Below the pieces are notes generated by a model that made no database searches, was not told where the DNA came from, and saw only the letters and a list, made by a program, of their open reading frames with translations. A stretch of DNA of 34,582 nt from an uncultured Candidatus Melainabacteria bacterium. Lineage in GTDB: Bacteria; Cyanobacteriota; Vampirovibrionia; Gastranaerophilales; Gastranaerophilaceae. The stretch is taken from contig CAMGGL010000006.1 in NCBI GenBank assembly GCA_946055575.1, positions 1 through 34,582 on the forward strand. Direction: 5' to 3'. The position numbers were made by a program, and so were the translations under genes. Shown here in pieces: positions 17,008-24,394 of this stretch. The first letter of the stretch is position 1; every line of letters starts with the position of its first letter.

Positions 17008-18252
17008 TTAAATACAAGCAATGTAATTATCAATTTCTTCAGTAGAGTTCATCTCTGTTGTTGTAACCAAAATGTTTTTATTGTTTAGTTTTATACCGCC
17101 CAAAATCTTATTTTCTTTTAATTTTGAGAGAAATTTATCCGCATCCTCAACTTCAATAGTAAATTCATTAAAGAAGTTTTTGTTTAATGTTTTAATACCT
17201 TTAGCTGCTAATTTCTCAGAAAGATTGTGGGCATTTTTGGTTGACAGATAACTGGCTTGTTTAAAGCCTTGTTCTCCCATTACTGATAAGTAGAGGGTTG
17301 CGCACAGCCCTACTAATGCTTGATTAGAGCAAATGTTGCTGGTTGCTTTTTCTCTTTTTATGTGTTGTTCTCGGGTTTGAATTGTCAAACAAAATGCTTG
17401 TTTACCGTCTTTGTCTGTTGTTCTGCCTGCAAGTCTTCCGGGTAATTGCCTCATGAATTTTTCTTTGCATGCCATAAAGCCTGCCGTTGGGCCTCCAAAA
17501 TTCATTGGTATCCCTAATGTTTGAATGTCACCTACAACGATATCCGCACCATATTCTGCCGGGGGGGTTAATAATGATAATGTTGAAATATCGCAACAAA
17601 CGACAAGTAAACAATTTACAGGCTTGATGTCTAAAATTTCTCCATAGTAATCCGGTGTTTGAACTAATACGCATGCATATTCTGCAGTACCATCAGGTAT
17701 ATCGTCAACCCAATCAACAACAATAGATTGTGAATATGTATAAGTTTTAATAATTTCTTTGTATTCGGGGTTAAGTGAATTAAGTACACAGACCTTGTAT
17801 TTTTTAGATATTCTGCATGCCATAAGTATCGCTTCTGCACAAGCCGTTCCTGCATCATAAACAGTAGCGTTCGCAATGTCCATTCCCGTTAATCTGCATA
17901 TCATTGTTTGAAATTCGTACATGACCTGTAATGTTCCCTGAGAAATTTCAGGTTGATACGGAGTGTAGGCTGTATTAAATTCAAATCTGGATGCGACCTG
18001 TGAAATACACGCCGGGACGAATTTGTTGTAAATACCGCCTCCCATAAAGTTTGCATAATCTGCAACATTCATATTTGCAAGACCTTTTACTCTTTTTTGA
18101 GTTTCAAGTTCGCTCAGAGCATTTGGAAGATTTAGCTCTTTCATTCTTACGCTTTGCGGTATTTGTTTAAACAAATCTTCTACTGTATTAATACCTATAT
18201 CAGAGCACATATCTTTTTTTGTGCTTTCGTTATGTACTAAAAAATTTTTCAT
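17008..18252 (-). CDS. gcvPA: Glycine dehydrogenase (decarboxylating) subunit 1, P-protein alpha
   Basis: The N-terminal half of split P-protein, which decarboxylates glycine and passes the aminomethyl group to the lipoyl arm of GcvH. Recognisable features are MNVADYANFMGGGIYNKF near residue 60, YTPYQPEISQGTLQ near 95, GIPMNFGGPTAGF near 255 and the TREQHIKREKATSNICS segment near 300. At 414 residues it is slightly shorter than the usual 440-450. The PLP lysine of the complex lies in subunit 2, whose gene (gcvPB) is not next to it: ftsH follows. It starts 1 nt after the gcvH stop, so translation is probably coupled. Third gene of gcvT-gcvH-gcvPA. Confidence 0.95.
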   Translation of the reverse strand: MKNFLVHNESTKKDMCSDIGINTVEDLFKQIPQSVRMKELNLPNALSELETQKRVKGLANMNVADYANFMGGGIYNKFVPACISQVASRFEFNTAYTPYQPEISQGTLQVMYEFQTMICRLTGMDIANATVYDAGTACAEAILMACRISKKYKVCVLNSLNPEYKEIIKTYTYSQSIVVDWVDDIPDGTAEYACVLVQTPDYYGEILDIKPVNCLLVVCCDISTLSLLTPPAEYGADIVVGDIQTLGIPMNFGGPTAGFMACKEKFMRQLPGRLAGRTTDKDGKQAFCLTIQTREQHIKREKATSNICSNQALVGLCATLYLSVMGEQGFKQASYLSTKNAHNLSEKLAAKGIKTLNKNFFNEFTIEVEDADKFLSKLKENKILGGIKLNNKNILVTTTEMNSTEEIDNYIACI

Positions 18253-18253
18253 A

Positions 18254-18646
18254 TTATTCCAATTCTTCTTTATAGTCTGTGTATGTCAATAATTCTGATG
18301 TTTCAGTTTTTTCATCCGCAGTCGGCCGAATTTTTACCAGCCATCCGTTTCCCCAGCAATCTTCATTAAGACTTTCCGGAGCATCAACGAGTGCAGTATT
18401 AACTTCTGTGATTTCGCCGCTGATTGGCATATAAATTTCAGATGCTGCTTTAACCGATTCAATATTTGCAAATGCGCTACCTTTTTCAAACTTGTCACCT
18501 ATTTCAGGTAATTCCAAAAACACAATATCGCCAAGCTGATCAATTGCATAATCAGTTAAACCTATTGCATATTCTCCTGAATTTGCACCTTGTTTTGTTA
18601 TATATTCGTGTGATTTTGTACATAAAATTTCATCAGTAAAACTCAT
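18254..18646 (-). CDS. gcvH: Glycine cleavage system H protein
   Basis: A 130-residue lipoyl carrier that shuttles the aminomethyl group between P, T and L proteins. The lipoylation lysine lies in ANIESVKAASEIYMP (about residue 65), in the expected hairpin. The GDIVFLELPEIGD and SGEITEVN segments are typical. The ATG follows AAGGAGAAA; the gene lies 20 nt after gcvT and ends 1 nt before gcvPA. Length matches the family. Confidence 0.97.
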   Translation of the reverse strand: MSFTDEILCTKSHEYITKQGANSGEYAIGLTDYAIDQLGDIVFLELPEIGDKFEKGSAFANIESVKAASEIYMPISGEITEVNTALVDAPESLNEDCWGNGWLVKIRPTADEKTETSELLTYTDYKEELE

Positions 18647-18666
18647 TTTATTTCTCCTTATATTTA

Positions 18667-19767
18667 TTAAACATGATTTCTTTTTTCTACAAACGGTCGT
18701 TTAACAATTTGTGCATCGTGCAATTTTTCTCTTATCATAACTTGAACTGTAGCACCGATGCAAATTTCTTTGTTATTTTTAACATAAGCTAATGCAATAT
18801 TTTTCCCTGTACTTGGGGATACGCAGCCGCTTGTTACAATGCCGACTTTTTCACCTTTAAAATATATATCATAACCGTGTCTTGCAATATTTTTATCTAA
18901 CATCACAAGCCCGACAAGTTTCTTTTCAACACCGTTTAAAGCCTGTTGTAAGATTACATTTTTCCCGTTATAATCAACTTTTTTATCTTTTGGAACTGAC
19001 CATGAAAGCCCAGCTTCAATAGGAGTTGTATTTTCATCCAAGTCGTTTCCGTATAAGTGTAATGCTGCTTCAAGCCTCAATGTATCACGCGCCCCGAGTC
19101 CGATTGGCTTTATCCCGTATTCTTGACCTTTTTCAAGTATTTTATCCCATAAAAATTCAGAGTATTCGTTTTCAACAAGCAGTTCAAATCCATCTTCGCC
19201 GGTGTATCCTGTGCGAGAGGCAAGTAACTTTATCCCCTCAATGACTGCAGGTTTGATTGTAAATGATTTTTGACCTTCAATGTCATAGCCCATTTTCTTA
19301 ACTAAATCTATTGCCTTAGGACCTTGAACTGCTAATAGTGAATAATTATGTGATTGGTTATCTATTTTTACATCCAAACCTCTTTTATTACGTACAATCC
19401 AGTTTAAGTCTTCGTCAATTCTTGATGCGTTACAAATTACAAGATAATATTCAATACCCAGTTTGTAAATTATTAAATCGTCAATTAAACCGCCGTTCAA
19501 ATTAGGTAATTGGCAATAAACAGCTTTTTCGTAATCAAGTTTTGCAATGTCTTGCGGAACAATTTTATTAAGAAATTTTGTTGCATCCTTACCCGATATA
19601 AAGACTTCACCCATGTGTGAAACATCGAATAGACCTACTGTTTCTCTAACAGTTTTATGTTCATCAATAATTGATGTGTACTGAACTGGCATATGCCAGC
19701 CTGCAAAATCGACCATCTTTGCGCCAAGTTTAACATGTTTGTCATGCAGGTAAGTTTCTTTAACCAT
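18667..19767 (-). CDS. gcvT: Aminomethyltransferase (glycine cleavage T protein)
   Basis: A 366-residue T protein that releases ammonia from the H-protein-bound intermediate and makes 5,10-methylene-tetrahydrofolate. Visible motifs are FAGWHMPVQY near residue 20, FDVSHMGEV near 47, the folate-site acid in the TGYTGEDGFE stretch near 195, GLGARDTLRLEA near 225 and GIVTSGCVSPS in the C-terminal domain. The ATG follows GAGGGGG. It is the first gene of gcvT-gcvH-gcvPA. No glycine riboswitch fits in the 81-nt upstream gap, which instead has a TTGACA and a palindrome. Confidence 0.97.
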   Translation of the reverse strand: MVKETYLHDKHVKLGAKMVDFAGWHMPVQYTSIIDEHKTVRETVGLFDVSHMGEVFISGKDATKFLNKIVPQDIAKLDYEKAVYCQLPNLNGGLIDDLIIYKLGIEYYLVICNASRIDEDLNWIVRNKRGLDVKIDNQSHNYSLLAVQGPKAIDLVKKMGYDIEGQKSFTIKPAVIEGIKLLASRTGYTGEDGFELLVENEYSEFLWDKILEKGQEYGIKPIGLGARDTLRLEAALHLYGNDLDENTTPIEAGLSWSVPKDKKVDYNGKNVILQQALNGVEKKLVGLVMLDKNIARHGYDIYFKGEKVGIVTSGCVSPSTGKNIALAYVKNNKEICIGATVQVMIREKLHDAQIVKRPFVEKRNHV

Positions 19768-19791
19768 TTATAAATCCCCCTCTGTAACTCC

Positions 19792-19821
19792 ATTTTTTCA
19801 CGTTATTCATCGTTTTGTCAA
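19792..19821 (-). promoter_or_regulatory. Probable gcv operon promoter
   Basis: On the minus strand a perfect -35 TTGACA (19821-19816) is followed after 18 nt by a weak -10 AAAAAT (19797-19792). Transcription would begin about 20 nt before the gcvT ATG. Confidence 0.45.
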
Positions 19822-19840
19822 TCAAATATGTAGTTTGATT
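19820..19840. promoter_or_regulatory. Inverted repeat at the gcv -35 region
   Basis: AATCAAA and TTTGATT form a perfect 7-bp dyad separated by 7 nt and overlap the first bases of the TTGACA. It may be an operator for the gcv operon. It also lies 8 nt past the stop of the upstream gene, so a weak transcript-end hairpin is the alternative; no T-run follows. Confidence 0.4.
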
Positions 19841-19848
19841 AACTCATT

Positions 19849-20136
19849 TTACAGGTTTTCTTTTATAAATTTGTGAGCCTCTATCACATCATCAAAATCT
19901 ATTGGTGCCGGACCGTCAATTATTTCAAGTGGTGAATGCTTTGTGGCTTTTTTATTGTAATTAAGTATAATTTCCCCAAAATCCTTATTGCATTTTTGAC
20001 ATTGTAATTTACAAATTTTTATATCATTTTCATTGCGAATTTCTGTTAAATCATCAATCGTAAATTCATTTTTGCATCTTGAACAGCAAAGCCCTGAAAA
20101 CAGTATTCTAAAGTCCTTTTGTGTCAATTTTTTCAT
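19849..20136 (-). CDS. Small zinc-ribbon-like protein of unknown function
   Basis: A 95-residue protein I do not recognise. Two Cys pairs, CSRC near residue 18 and CQKC near 51, sit in a spacing typical of a zinc ribbon. The C-terminus (IDGPAPIDFDDVIEAHKFIKENL, in part) looks like an acidic loop and a helix. No signal peptide or membrane segment. TAAAAT lies exactly 6 nt before the ATG with no Shine-Dalgarno, so the mRNA is probably leaderless. It is upstream of gcvT in the same direction, but a promoter between them argues against a shared role. Confidence 0.75.
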   Translation of the reverse strand: MKKLTQKDFRILFSGLCCSRCKNEFTIDDLTEIRNENDIKICKLQCQKCNKDFGEIILNYNKKATKHSPLEIIDGPAPIDFDDVIEAHKFIKENL

Positions 20137-20142
20137 ATCATT

Positions 20143-20148
20143 ATTTTA
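20143..20148 (-). promoter_or_regulatory. -10 element of the zinc-ribbon gene, leaderless geometry
   Basis: Minus-strand TAAAAT (20148-20143) ends exactly 6 nt before the ATG at 20136; no Shine-Dalgarno lies between. Confidence 0.5.
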
Positions 20149-20244
20149 TATTAACTTTTGTAAATTTTTCAACTATTTGGTCTAATTATTGTTATTTTTC
20201 TTAAAATATTGGGATTAATATACATGTAACCAAAGGAGGTTATG

Positions 20245-20337
20245 ATGGCTATTAATCTGATTTTATTTGGATTTATCGTGTACACAGCGTTGATTGTTGT
20301 GCCGAGCATCTGGGAAGAATTAACTACTGAATCATAG
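20245..20337 (+). CDS. Small single-pass membrane peptide, 30 residues
   Basis: A short reading frame behind a perfect AAAGGAGG (20232-20239). The ATG at 20245 is 5 nt from the Shine-Dalgarno; another at 20242 is only 2 nt away. From 20245 it encodes MAINLILFGF, IVYTALIVVP, SIWEELTTES in three tens: one hydrophobic helix (about residues 3-20) and an acidic C-terminus, ending in TAG. The quality of the ribosome binding site, compared with the leaderless neighbours, argues for translation. A possible -10 TAATAT lies at 20216-20221, and a hairpin with T-run follows at 20356. I do not recognise the family; size and shape recall small membrane subunits or type I toxin-like peptides, but nothing supports either function. 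Confidence 0.55.
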   Translation: MAINLILFGFIVYTALIVVPSIWEELTTES

Positions 20338-20355
20338 TAAGTTGATTTAACCGGA

Positions 20356-20380
20356 GAAAAATTTTAAATTTTTCGTTTTT
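20356..20380 (+). terminator. Possible terminator after the small membrane peptide gene
   Basis: GAAAAATT pairs with AATTTTTC (8 bp, 3-nt loop) and is followed by GTTTTT, 18 nt past the TAG. The stem is AT-rich and weak. Bases 20422-20438 hold another 7-bp dyad, CGCTTAT/ATAAGCG with a 3-nt loop, without a T-run. Confidence 0.45.
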
Positions 20381-20493
20381 GACATTTAAGAGAGTTTGAG
20401 CAGTTTTTAGTGTTAAATATACGCTTATTTGATAAGCGGTAAGTTTGTTGTGCTTTAATTAGATGTTCAAACGGTTTATAATGTAAAATATTT

Positions 20494-20517
20494 TTCTGAA
20501 ACAAGTTCAGAATGACA
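20494..20517. repeat. REP-like palindromic element before mnmG
   Basis: TTCTGAA, 5 nt, TTCAGAA forms a perfect 7-bp dyad continued by TGACA. The reverse complement reads TGTCATTCTGAACTTG then TTTCAGAA, which matches from memory a palindromic fragment dispersed between genes in diverse bacteria. Only one copy was noticed here, so its repeat nature in this genome is inferred. Confidence 0.5.
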
Positions 20518-20526
20518 ATTTTGCAC

Positions 20527-20532
20527 TATAAT
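20527..20532 (+). promoter_or_regulatory. -10 element of mnmG, leaderless geometry
   Basis: Perfect TATAAT ends exactly 6 nt before the ATG at 20539. This supports 20539 rather than the upstream in-frame ATG at 20512, which would lie upstream of the transcription start and abut the palindrome. Confidence 0.65.
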
Positions 20533-20538
20533 ATAGTT

Positions 20539-22422
20539 ATGAATTACTTAAAAAACACATTTGATATAATCGTTGTCGGGGCAGGACATGCCGGTTGTGA
20601 AGCTGCTTTAGCGTGTGCAAAATTAGGAATGAAGGTGCTTTTATGCACACTTAATGTTGATAATATTGCGCTGCAACCTTGTAATCCAGCAGTTGGAGGC
20701 CCTGCAAAATCAACTTTAGTCAGAGAAATTGATGCTTTGGGCGGGGTAATGGGAGAAGTTACAGATGCTACGTATCTGCAAATGAAAGTTTTAAATTCTT
20801 CTAAAGGTCCCGCAGTAAGAGCCTTGAGAGCTCAGTCCGATAAGGCTGAATACTCCAGATATATGCGAAATTTAATTGAAAGTAATTCAAATATTTACTT
20901 GAAACAATGTTGTATTACCGAGTTATTAGTTGAGAATGATACTATTGTCGGTGCGGTAGATGAATTTGGTATAGAATATTCATCAAAAGCTGTTGTACTG
21001 ACAACGGGCACCTCGCTTGAAGGTCGGATTTTTGTAGGATTACGTTCATATAGTGCAGGCAGACTTGGAGAAAAAGCAGCAATTGGATTATCAGAGTCCT
21101 TACACAAACTCGGGATTCAAACTAAAAAACTTAAAACAGGTACGCCTGCAAGGATTGATAAAAGAACGATTGACTATTCAAAAATGACATTTCAACCAGG
21201 AGATGAGGAATTAAGCTTTTTTTCGTTTAAACCTAATCGCCCGATAAGAAAAACTTATCCTTGTTATTTGACAAGAACAACAGAGGAAACTCATGCAATA
21301 ATCAAAGCAAATCTTGATAAATCGCCGATGTTTCAGGGCTTAATACATGGTGTAGGTCCAAGATATTGCCCGTCAATTGAGGATAAAATTGTACGTTTTG
21401 CCTCAAATCCGTCACATCACATTTTTATTGAGCCTGAGGGACTTGGTACTTATGAAACATATATTCAAGGTTTTTCGACGAGTTTACCTGCTGATGTGCA
21501 GGAGAAAATGATTAGAAGTTTGCCGGGACTTGAAAATGCTCATATAATTAAACCTGCTTATGCTGTTGAATACGATTATGTGCCTGCCGTTCAAACTACC
21601 CATTCTTTAATGTCAAAAAAGATAAAAGGTTTGTTTTTTGGAGGCCAAATTAATGGTACAAGCGGTTATGAAGAAGCTGCAGCTCAAGGATTAATTGCAG
21701 GTATAAATGCGTTTAACTATCTTAACGGTTCTGAAATGCTTGAATTATCAAGAAGCTCATCTTATACAGGAACATTGATTGATGATTTGGTGACAAAAGA
21801 TATTCAGGATCCATATAGAATGTTGACATCTCGTTCTGAATATAGATTATTACTACGTCAGGATAACGCTGATGAACGATTAACTCCAATCGGGTATAAA
21901 ATCGGGCTAATTGATGATGCTCAATATGAAATATATAAAAATAAACAAAGATTTATAAAAGAGGAAAAAGAAAGATTAGACGCTTTAAAAATTCCTGCAA
22001 ATGATGAAGTTAATTCAATTTTGGCAAAATATGAAGAACATATTGAGCGAGGAATGAGAGCTTCTGAATTGTTAAAACGACCTAATGTGACATATAGAAT
22101 TTTGCAAGAACTTGATGAGGGCACACGCTTATTGAATGTTCCAAAAGACGTCTTTGAACAGGTAGAAGTTATTATAAAGTATGACGGTTATATAAAACGT
22201 CAACAGGATCAGGTGGAAAATGCTGATAAGCTTGAGAAATTTAAAATACCTGAAAATATTGATTATTTCAATATTGATCATATTTCATCAGAAACAAAAG
22301 AAAAACTTGATAAGATTAGACCTAAAACTTTAGCTCAAGCGGCTCGGATTGGTGGGGTAAAACCTGCAGATATTTCTATTCTGATGGTCATGCTTGATAG
22401 AAATACCGTTGCTAGAAAGTAG
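20539..22422 (+). CDS. mnmG: tRNA uridine 5-carboxymethylaminomethyl modification enzyme MnmG
   Basis: FAD-dependent MnmG (GidA) works with MnmE to install the cmnm5 group on wobble U34 of tRNAs. From 20539 it is 627 residues (MNYLKNTFDIIVVGAGHAG), the usual size, with the dinucleotide-binding GAGHAG near residue 14. CNPAVGGPAKSTLVREID near 48, KTGTPARID near 200, FGGQINGTSGYEEAAAQG near 370 and the TSRSEYRLLLRQDNAD segment near 430 are all diagnostic. An ATG 27 nt upstream is in frame but is disfavoured because the TATAAT lies between the two. The 3' end overlaps the convergent formyltransferase gene by 11 bases. Confidence 0.97.
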   Translation: MNYLKNTFDIIVVGAGHAGCEAALACAKLGMKVLLCTLNVDNIALQPCNPAVGGPAKSTLVREIDALGGVMGEVTDATYLQMKVLNSSKGPAVRALRAQSDKAEYSRYMRNLIESNSNIYLKQCCITELLVENDTIVGAVDEFGIEYSSKAVVLTTGTSLEGRIFVGLRSYSAGRLGEKAAIGLSESLHKLGIQTKKLKTGTPARIDKRTIDYSKMTFQPGDEELSFFSFKPNRPIRKTYPCYLTRTTEETHAIIKANLDKSPMFQGLIHGVGPRYCPSIEDKIVRFASNPSHHIFIEPEGLGTYETYIQGFSTSLPADVQEKMIRSLPGLENAHIIKPAYAVEYDYVPAVQTTHSLMSKKIKGLFFGGQINGTSGYEEAAAQGLIAGINAFNYLNGSEMLELSRSSSYTGTLIDDLVTKDIQDPYRMLTSRSEYRLLLRQDNADERLTPIGYKIGLIDDAQYEIYKNKQRFIKEEKERLDALKIPANDEVNSILAKYEEHIERGMRASELLKRPNVTYRILQELDEGTRLLNVPKDVFEQVEVIIKYDGYIKRQQDQVENADKLEKFKIPENIDYFNIDHISSETKEKLDKIRPKTLAQAARIGGVKPADISILMVMLDRNTVARK

Positions 22423-23362
22423 TCCTGACAATATCATTGATGTATTTTTCTGTTAAAATTCCCGACTTATATAGTTTTAAGTTTTTAAATTTAATTGCTT
22501 TTCCGTCTTTGCATAATATCGTTAATGATTTTGTTTTAGCATCTTTGTGTATGATATTTCCGGCAATTGCCGTATTATCATCATTTTCAATAATTTTAAA
22601 GTCGTAAGGATTTACGACAAAGAACTTATCAAAGTGTGTTATATATGTAGGTAAAAACGGGTGTAATGCTCTAATTGTTCTTGATATTTCATCAGATGTC
22701 TGATATTTGAAATCAAGCATTTTTTCATTCCCTGAAATATTAGGATAATATGTTGCATATTTTTCATTTTGTTTAATTGGAGTTATTATTTTAGTATCCA
22801 AATCTTTAATTAATTCCGTAACCATTTTTCTGGCCGTTATTGCAGAACGTTCCCGAAGTTCCTTTGAGGTGTCGGTATCAAGTATTTTTATTCTTTCTTG
22901 AGCAAGAATTGCTCCGCTGTCATAGTTTTCATCAAGCAGATGTAAAGTTACTCCGGTTTCATTTTCTCCGTTTAATATTGTCTGTAAATACGGGTTTGGA
23001 CCTCTGTATTTCGGTAATAGTGACGGATGAACGTTGATTGTTGCAATTTTTGGAATATCAAAAGTATCTTTTCTTATTCGTTCTTTCCATGTTCCAACTA
23101 TAACTAGGTCAACATTCAAATTGATTAAAAGCTTTCTAAACTCTCTGCTGTTTGCTGATTTCATTCTTATTTGGTTTAACTTTAATTGTTTAAGTAATGA
23201 AACTTCAGGCAAAGGATTAAAGGTATCTTGTAAAAGTAACTTTATCGGATTTGAGTTAGTTTGTTCATACCTAAAAACTCCGACAATATCTGCTCCGGCG
23301 TCAATTGCCCCCAAAACAATATTTGCTAACATTAATCCCTTACCTAAAATAACAACTCTCAT
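22412..23362 (-). CDS. Formyltransferase family protein, methionyl-tRNA formyltransferase-like
   Basis: From the ATG at 23362 this is a 316-residue protein with a Rossmann-type start (MRVVILGKG) and an N10-formyl-tetrahydrofolate transferase domain. The catalytic triad is N110 and H112 in INVHPSLLPKYRG and D148 in ENYDSG. A C-terminal domain begins near 210. It resembles Fmt, which formylates initiator Met-tRNA, but has GPNP where Fmt usually has GAAP and is not next to def, so it may be a paralogue acting on another amine. Upstream in-frame codons to 23398 are disfavoured: TATAAT lies exactly 6 nt before 23362. The 3' end overlaps mnmG. Confidence 0.85.
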   Translation of the reverse strand: MRVVILGKGLMLANIVLGAIDAGADIVGVFRYEQTNSNPIKLLLQDTFNPLPEVSLLKQLKLNQIRMKSANSREFRKLLINLNVDLVIVGTWKERIRKDTFDIPKIATINVHPSLLPKYRGPNPYLQTILNGENETGVTLHLLDENYDSGAILAQERIKILDTDTSKELRERSAITARKMVTELIKDLDTKIITPIKQNEKYATYYPNISGNEKMLDFKYQTSDEISRTIRALHPFLPTYITHFDKFFVVNPYDFKIIENDDNTAIAGNIIHKDAKTKSLTILCKDGKAIKFKNLKLYKSGILTEKYINDIVRTTF

Positions 23363-23368
23363 GATTTG

Positions 23369-23374
23369 ATTATA
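23369..23374 (-). promoter_or_regulatory. -10 element of the formyltransferase gene, leaderless geometry
   Basis: Minus-strand TATAAT (23374-23369) ends exactly 6 nt before the ATG at 23362; no Shine-Dalgarno lies between. Confidence 0.65.
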
Positions 23375-23440
23375 AAATAAAAAGTATATCAAATTCAAAT
23401 TTGATATACTTTTTAATGTTTATATTATTATTTGAAATTT

Positions 23441-24268
23441 TTATGCGTTAGCATCCATATCGTCTAATACTGCTCTAACTTCAGCTTGAGCTGTTTTTAG
23501 CTGATCATAGTTTTTGTATATTTCTCTGGTTTTATTTCCTGAATAGTTGATTGAATTTGTAAAACTTGCAAGAACCAAAAGCCAAGGAGCAAAGTTTAGT
23601 GTACCTTTAGCAAATGATTTTACTACCGCAGGAGCTTTTTGTGCATATTCTGCAACTTTATTGATTACTTTATTATTGTTAAGGAAGTTTTTGCCTTTAA
23701 CCAATAGTTTTAGAGTGTTTCTGTCTACTTTGGCCGGTAATTTTTGAGCAACTTTTGCTAATCCTGCACGTCCTAATAAAACGGCTGATGTTGCAATAGC
23801 GAGATTGCCGATTGTTGATAAGAACGGATGTTCTTTGTTAAAGTTTGATAATGTTTCACTTTTTTGATCAATTTTACGTTTTGCTCTAAGAGCTAAGTCA
23901 AATACGGCAAATGCTGCTGTACCCAGTATTGCACTTTTGCCAAATTGCATAAACTTAATACCTCTGGCTCTGTCAGCAACAAACTTTTCAATTCTGCTTA
24001 CATTTTTTGGAGTAATATTCTTTGGTATATTTACCAAAACAGGATTTTGAATATTAGCTAAAGCTGATACAATTGGTATTCCGTAATATAACAAATTTTG
24101 TTTCCTGTTGTAATCTTTAGCATTGTATTTTTCATCAGCCTTTTTCAGAGCTATCTGTTGAAGCTGTTTGTCATTTAAATTTGCAAACGCAATCATACGC
24201 TCCATTTTCTCTTGCTTTCTGTTTCCAAAAGATTGAACATTGTTCTGTGAAACCGAATTTACCTGCAT
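23441..24268 (-). CDS. Hypothetical membrane protein, probably lineage-specific
   Basis: A 275-residue protein I do not recognise. It begins MQVNSVSQNNVQSFGN, a polar Asn/Gln/Ser segment ending in FGN, without a signal peptide. The body is basic and helical, with Lys-rich stretches and hydrophobic segments at about 108-128, 150-170 and 222-242 (the last FAPWLLVLASF). The C-terminus is a charged helix ending DDMDANA. Membrane association is likely; function is unknown. The ATG has GTAGGTG in front, and TATAAT at 24300-24295 with a weak -35 TTTACT gives a short leader. It is divergent from mtaB. Confidence 0.75.
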   Translation of the reverse strand: MQVNSVSQNNVQSFGNRKQEKMERMIAFANLNDKQLQQIALKKADEKYNAKDYNRKQNLLYYGIPIVSALANIQNPVLVNIPKNITPKNVSRIEKFVADRARGIKFMQFGKSAILGTAAFAVFDLALRAKRKIDQKSETLSNFNKEHPFLSTIGNLAIATSAVLLGRAGLAKVAQKLPAKVDRNTLKLLVKGKNFLNNNKVINKVAEYAQKAPAVVKSFAKGTLNFAPWLLVLASFTNSINYSGNKTREIYKNYDQLKTAQAEVRAVLDDMDANA

Positions 24269-24275
24269 TTAACAC

Positions 24276-24293
24276 CTACACTTTCTACACTTT
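24276..24293. repeat. Tandem 9-base repeat in a leader
   Basis: Two exact head-to-tail copies of CTACACTTT (plus strand) sit between the -10 and the start codon of the 23441-24268 gene. Confidence 0.7.
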
Positions 24294-24294
24294 G

Positions 24295-24323
24295 ATTATA
24301 CACATTTAAAACCGAAAAGTAAA
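24295..24323 (-). promoter_or_regulatory. Promoter of the hypothetical membrane protein gene
   Basis: Minus-strand TATAAT (24300-24295) with a weak -35 TTTACT (24323-24318) 17 nt upstream. Between it and the ATG lie two tandem copies of a 9-base unit (24276-24293). Confidence 0.6.
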
Positions 24324-24380
24324 TTTTTTTGCTATAATTACAAAATATGTACACAAATATTTACAATTATATTTCTTTTT

Positions 24381-24386
24381 TATAAT
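24381..24386 (+). promoter_or_regulatory. -10 element of mtaB, nearly leaderless
   Basis: TATAAT ends 8 nt before the ATG at 24395, so a leader of 0-2 nt is expected. A second TATAAT at 24333-24338 lies upstream and could give a longer leader containing a 12-codon frame (24347-24385). Confidence 0.5.
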
Positions 24387-24394
24387 ATAAGAGA

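Noticed and set aside
19768-19848. Glycine riboswitch before gcvT
   Set aside because: The gap is only 81 nt and shows no tandem aptamer-like structure.
20512-20538. Upstream ATG for mnmG
   Set aside because: It adds nine residues unlike the family and lies before the TATAAT that directs transcription from about 20539.
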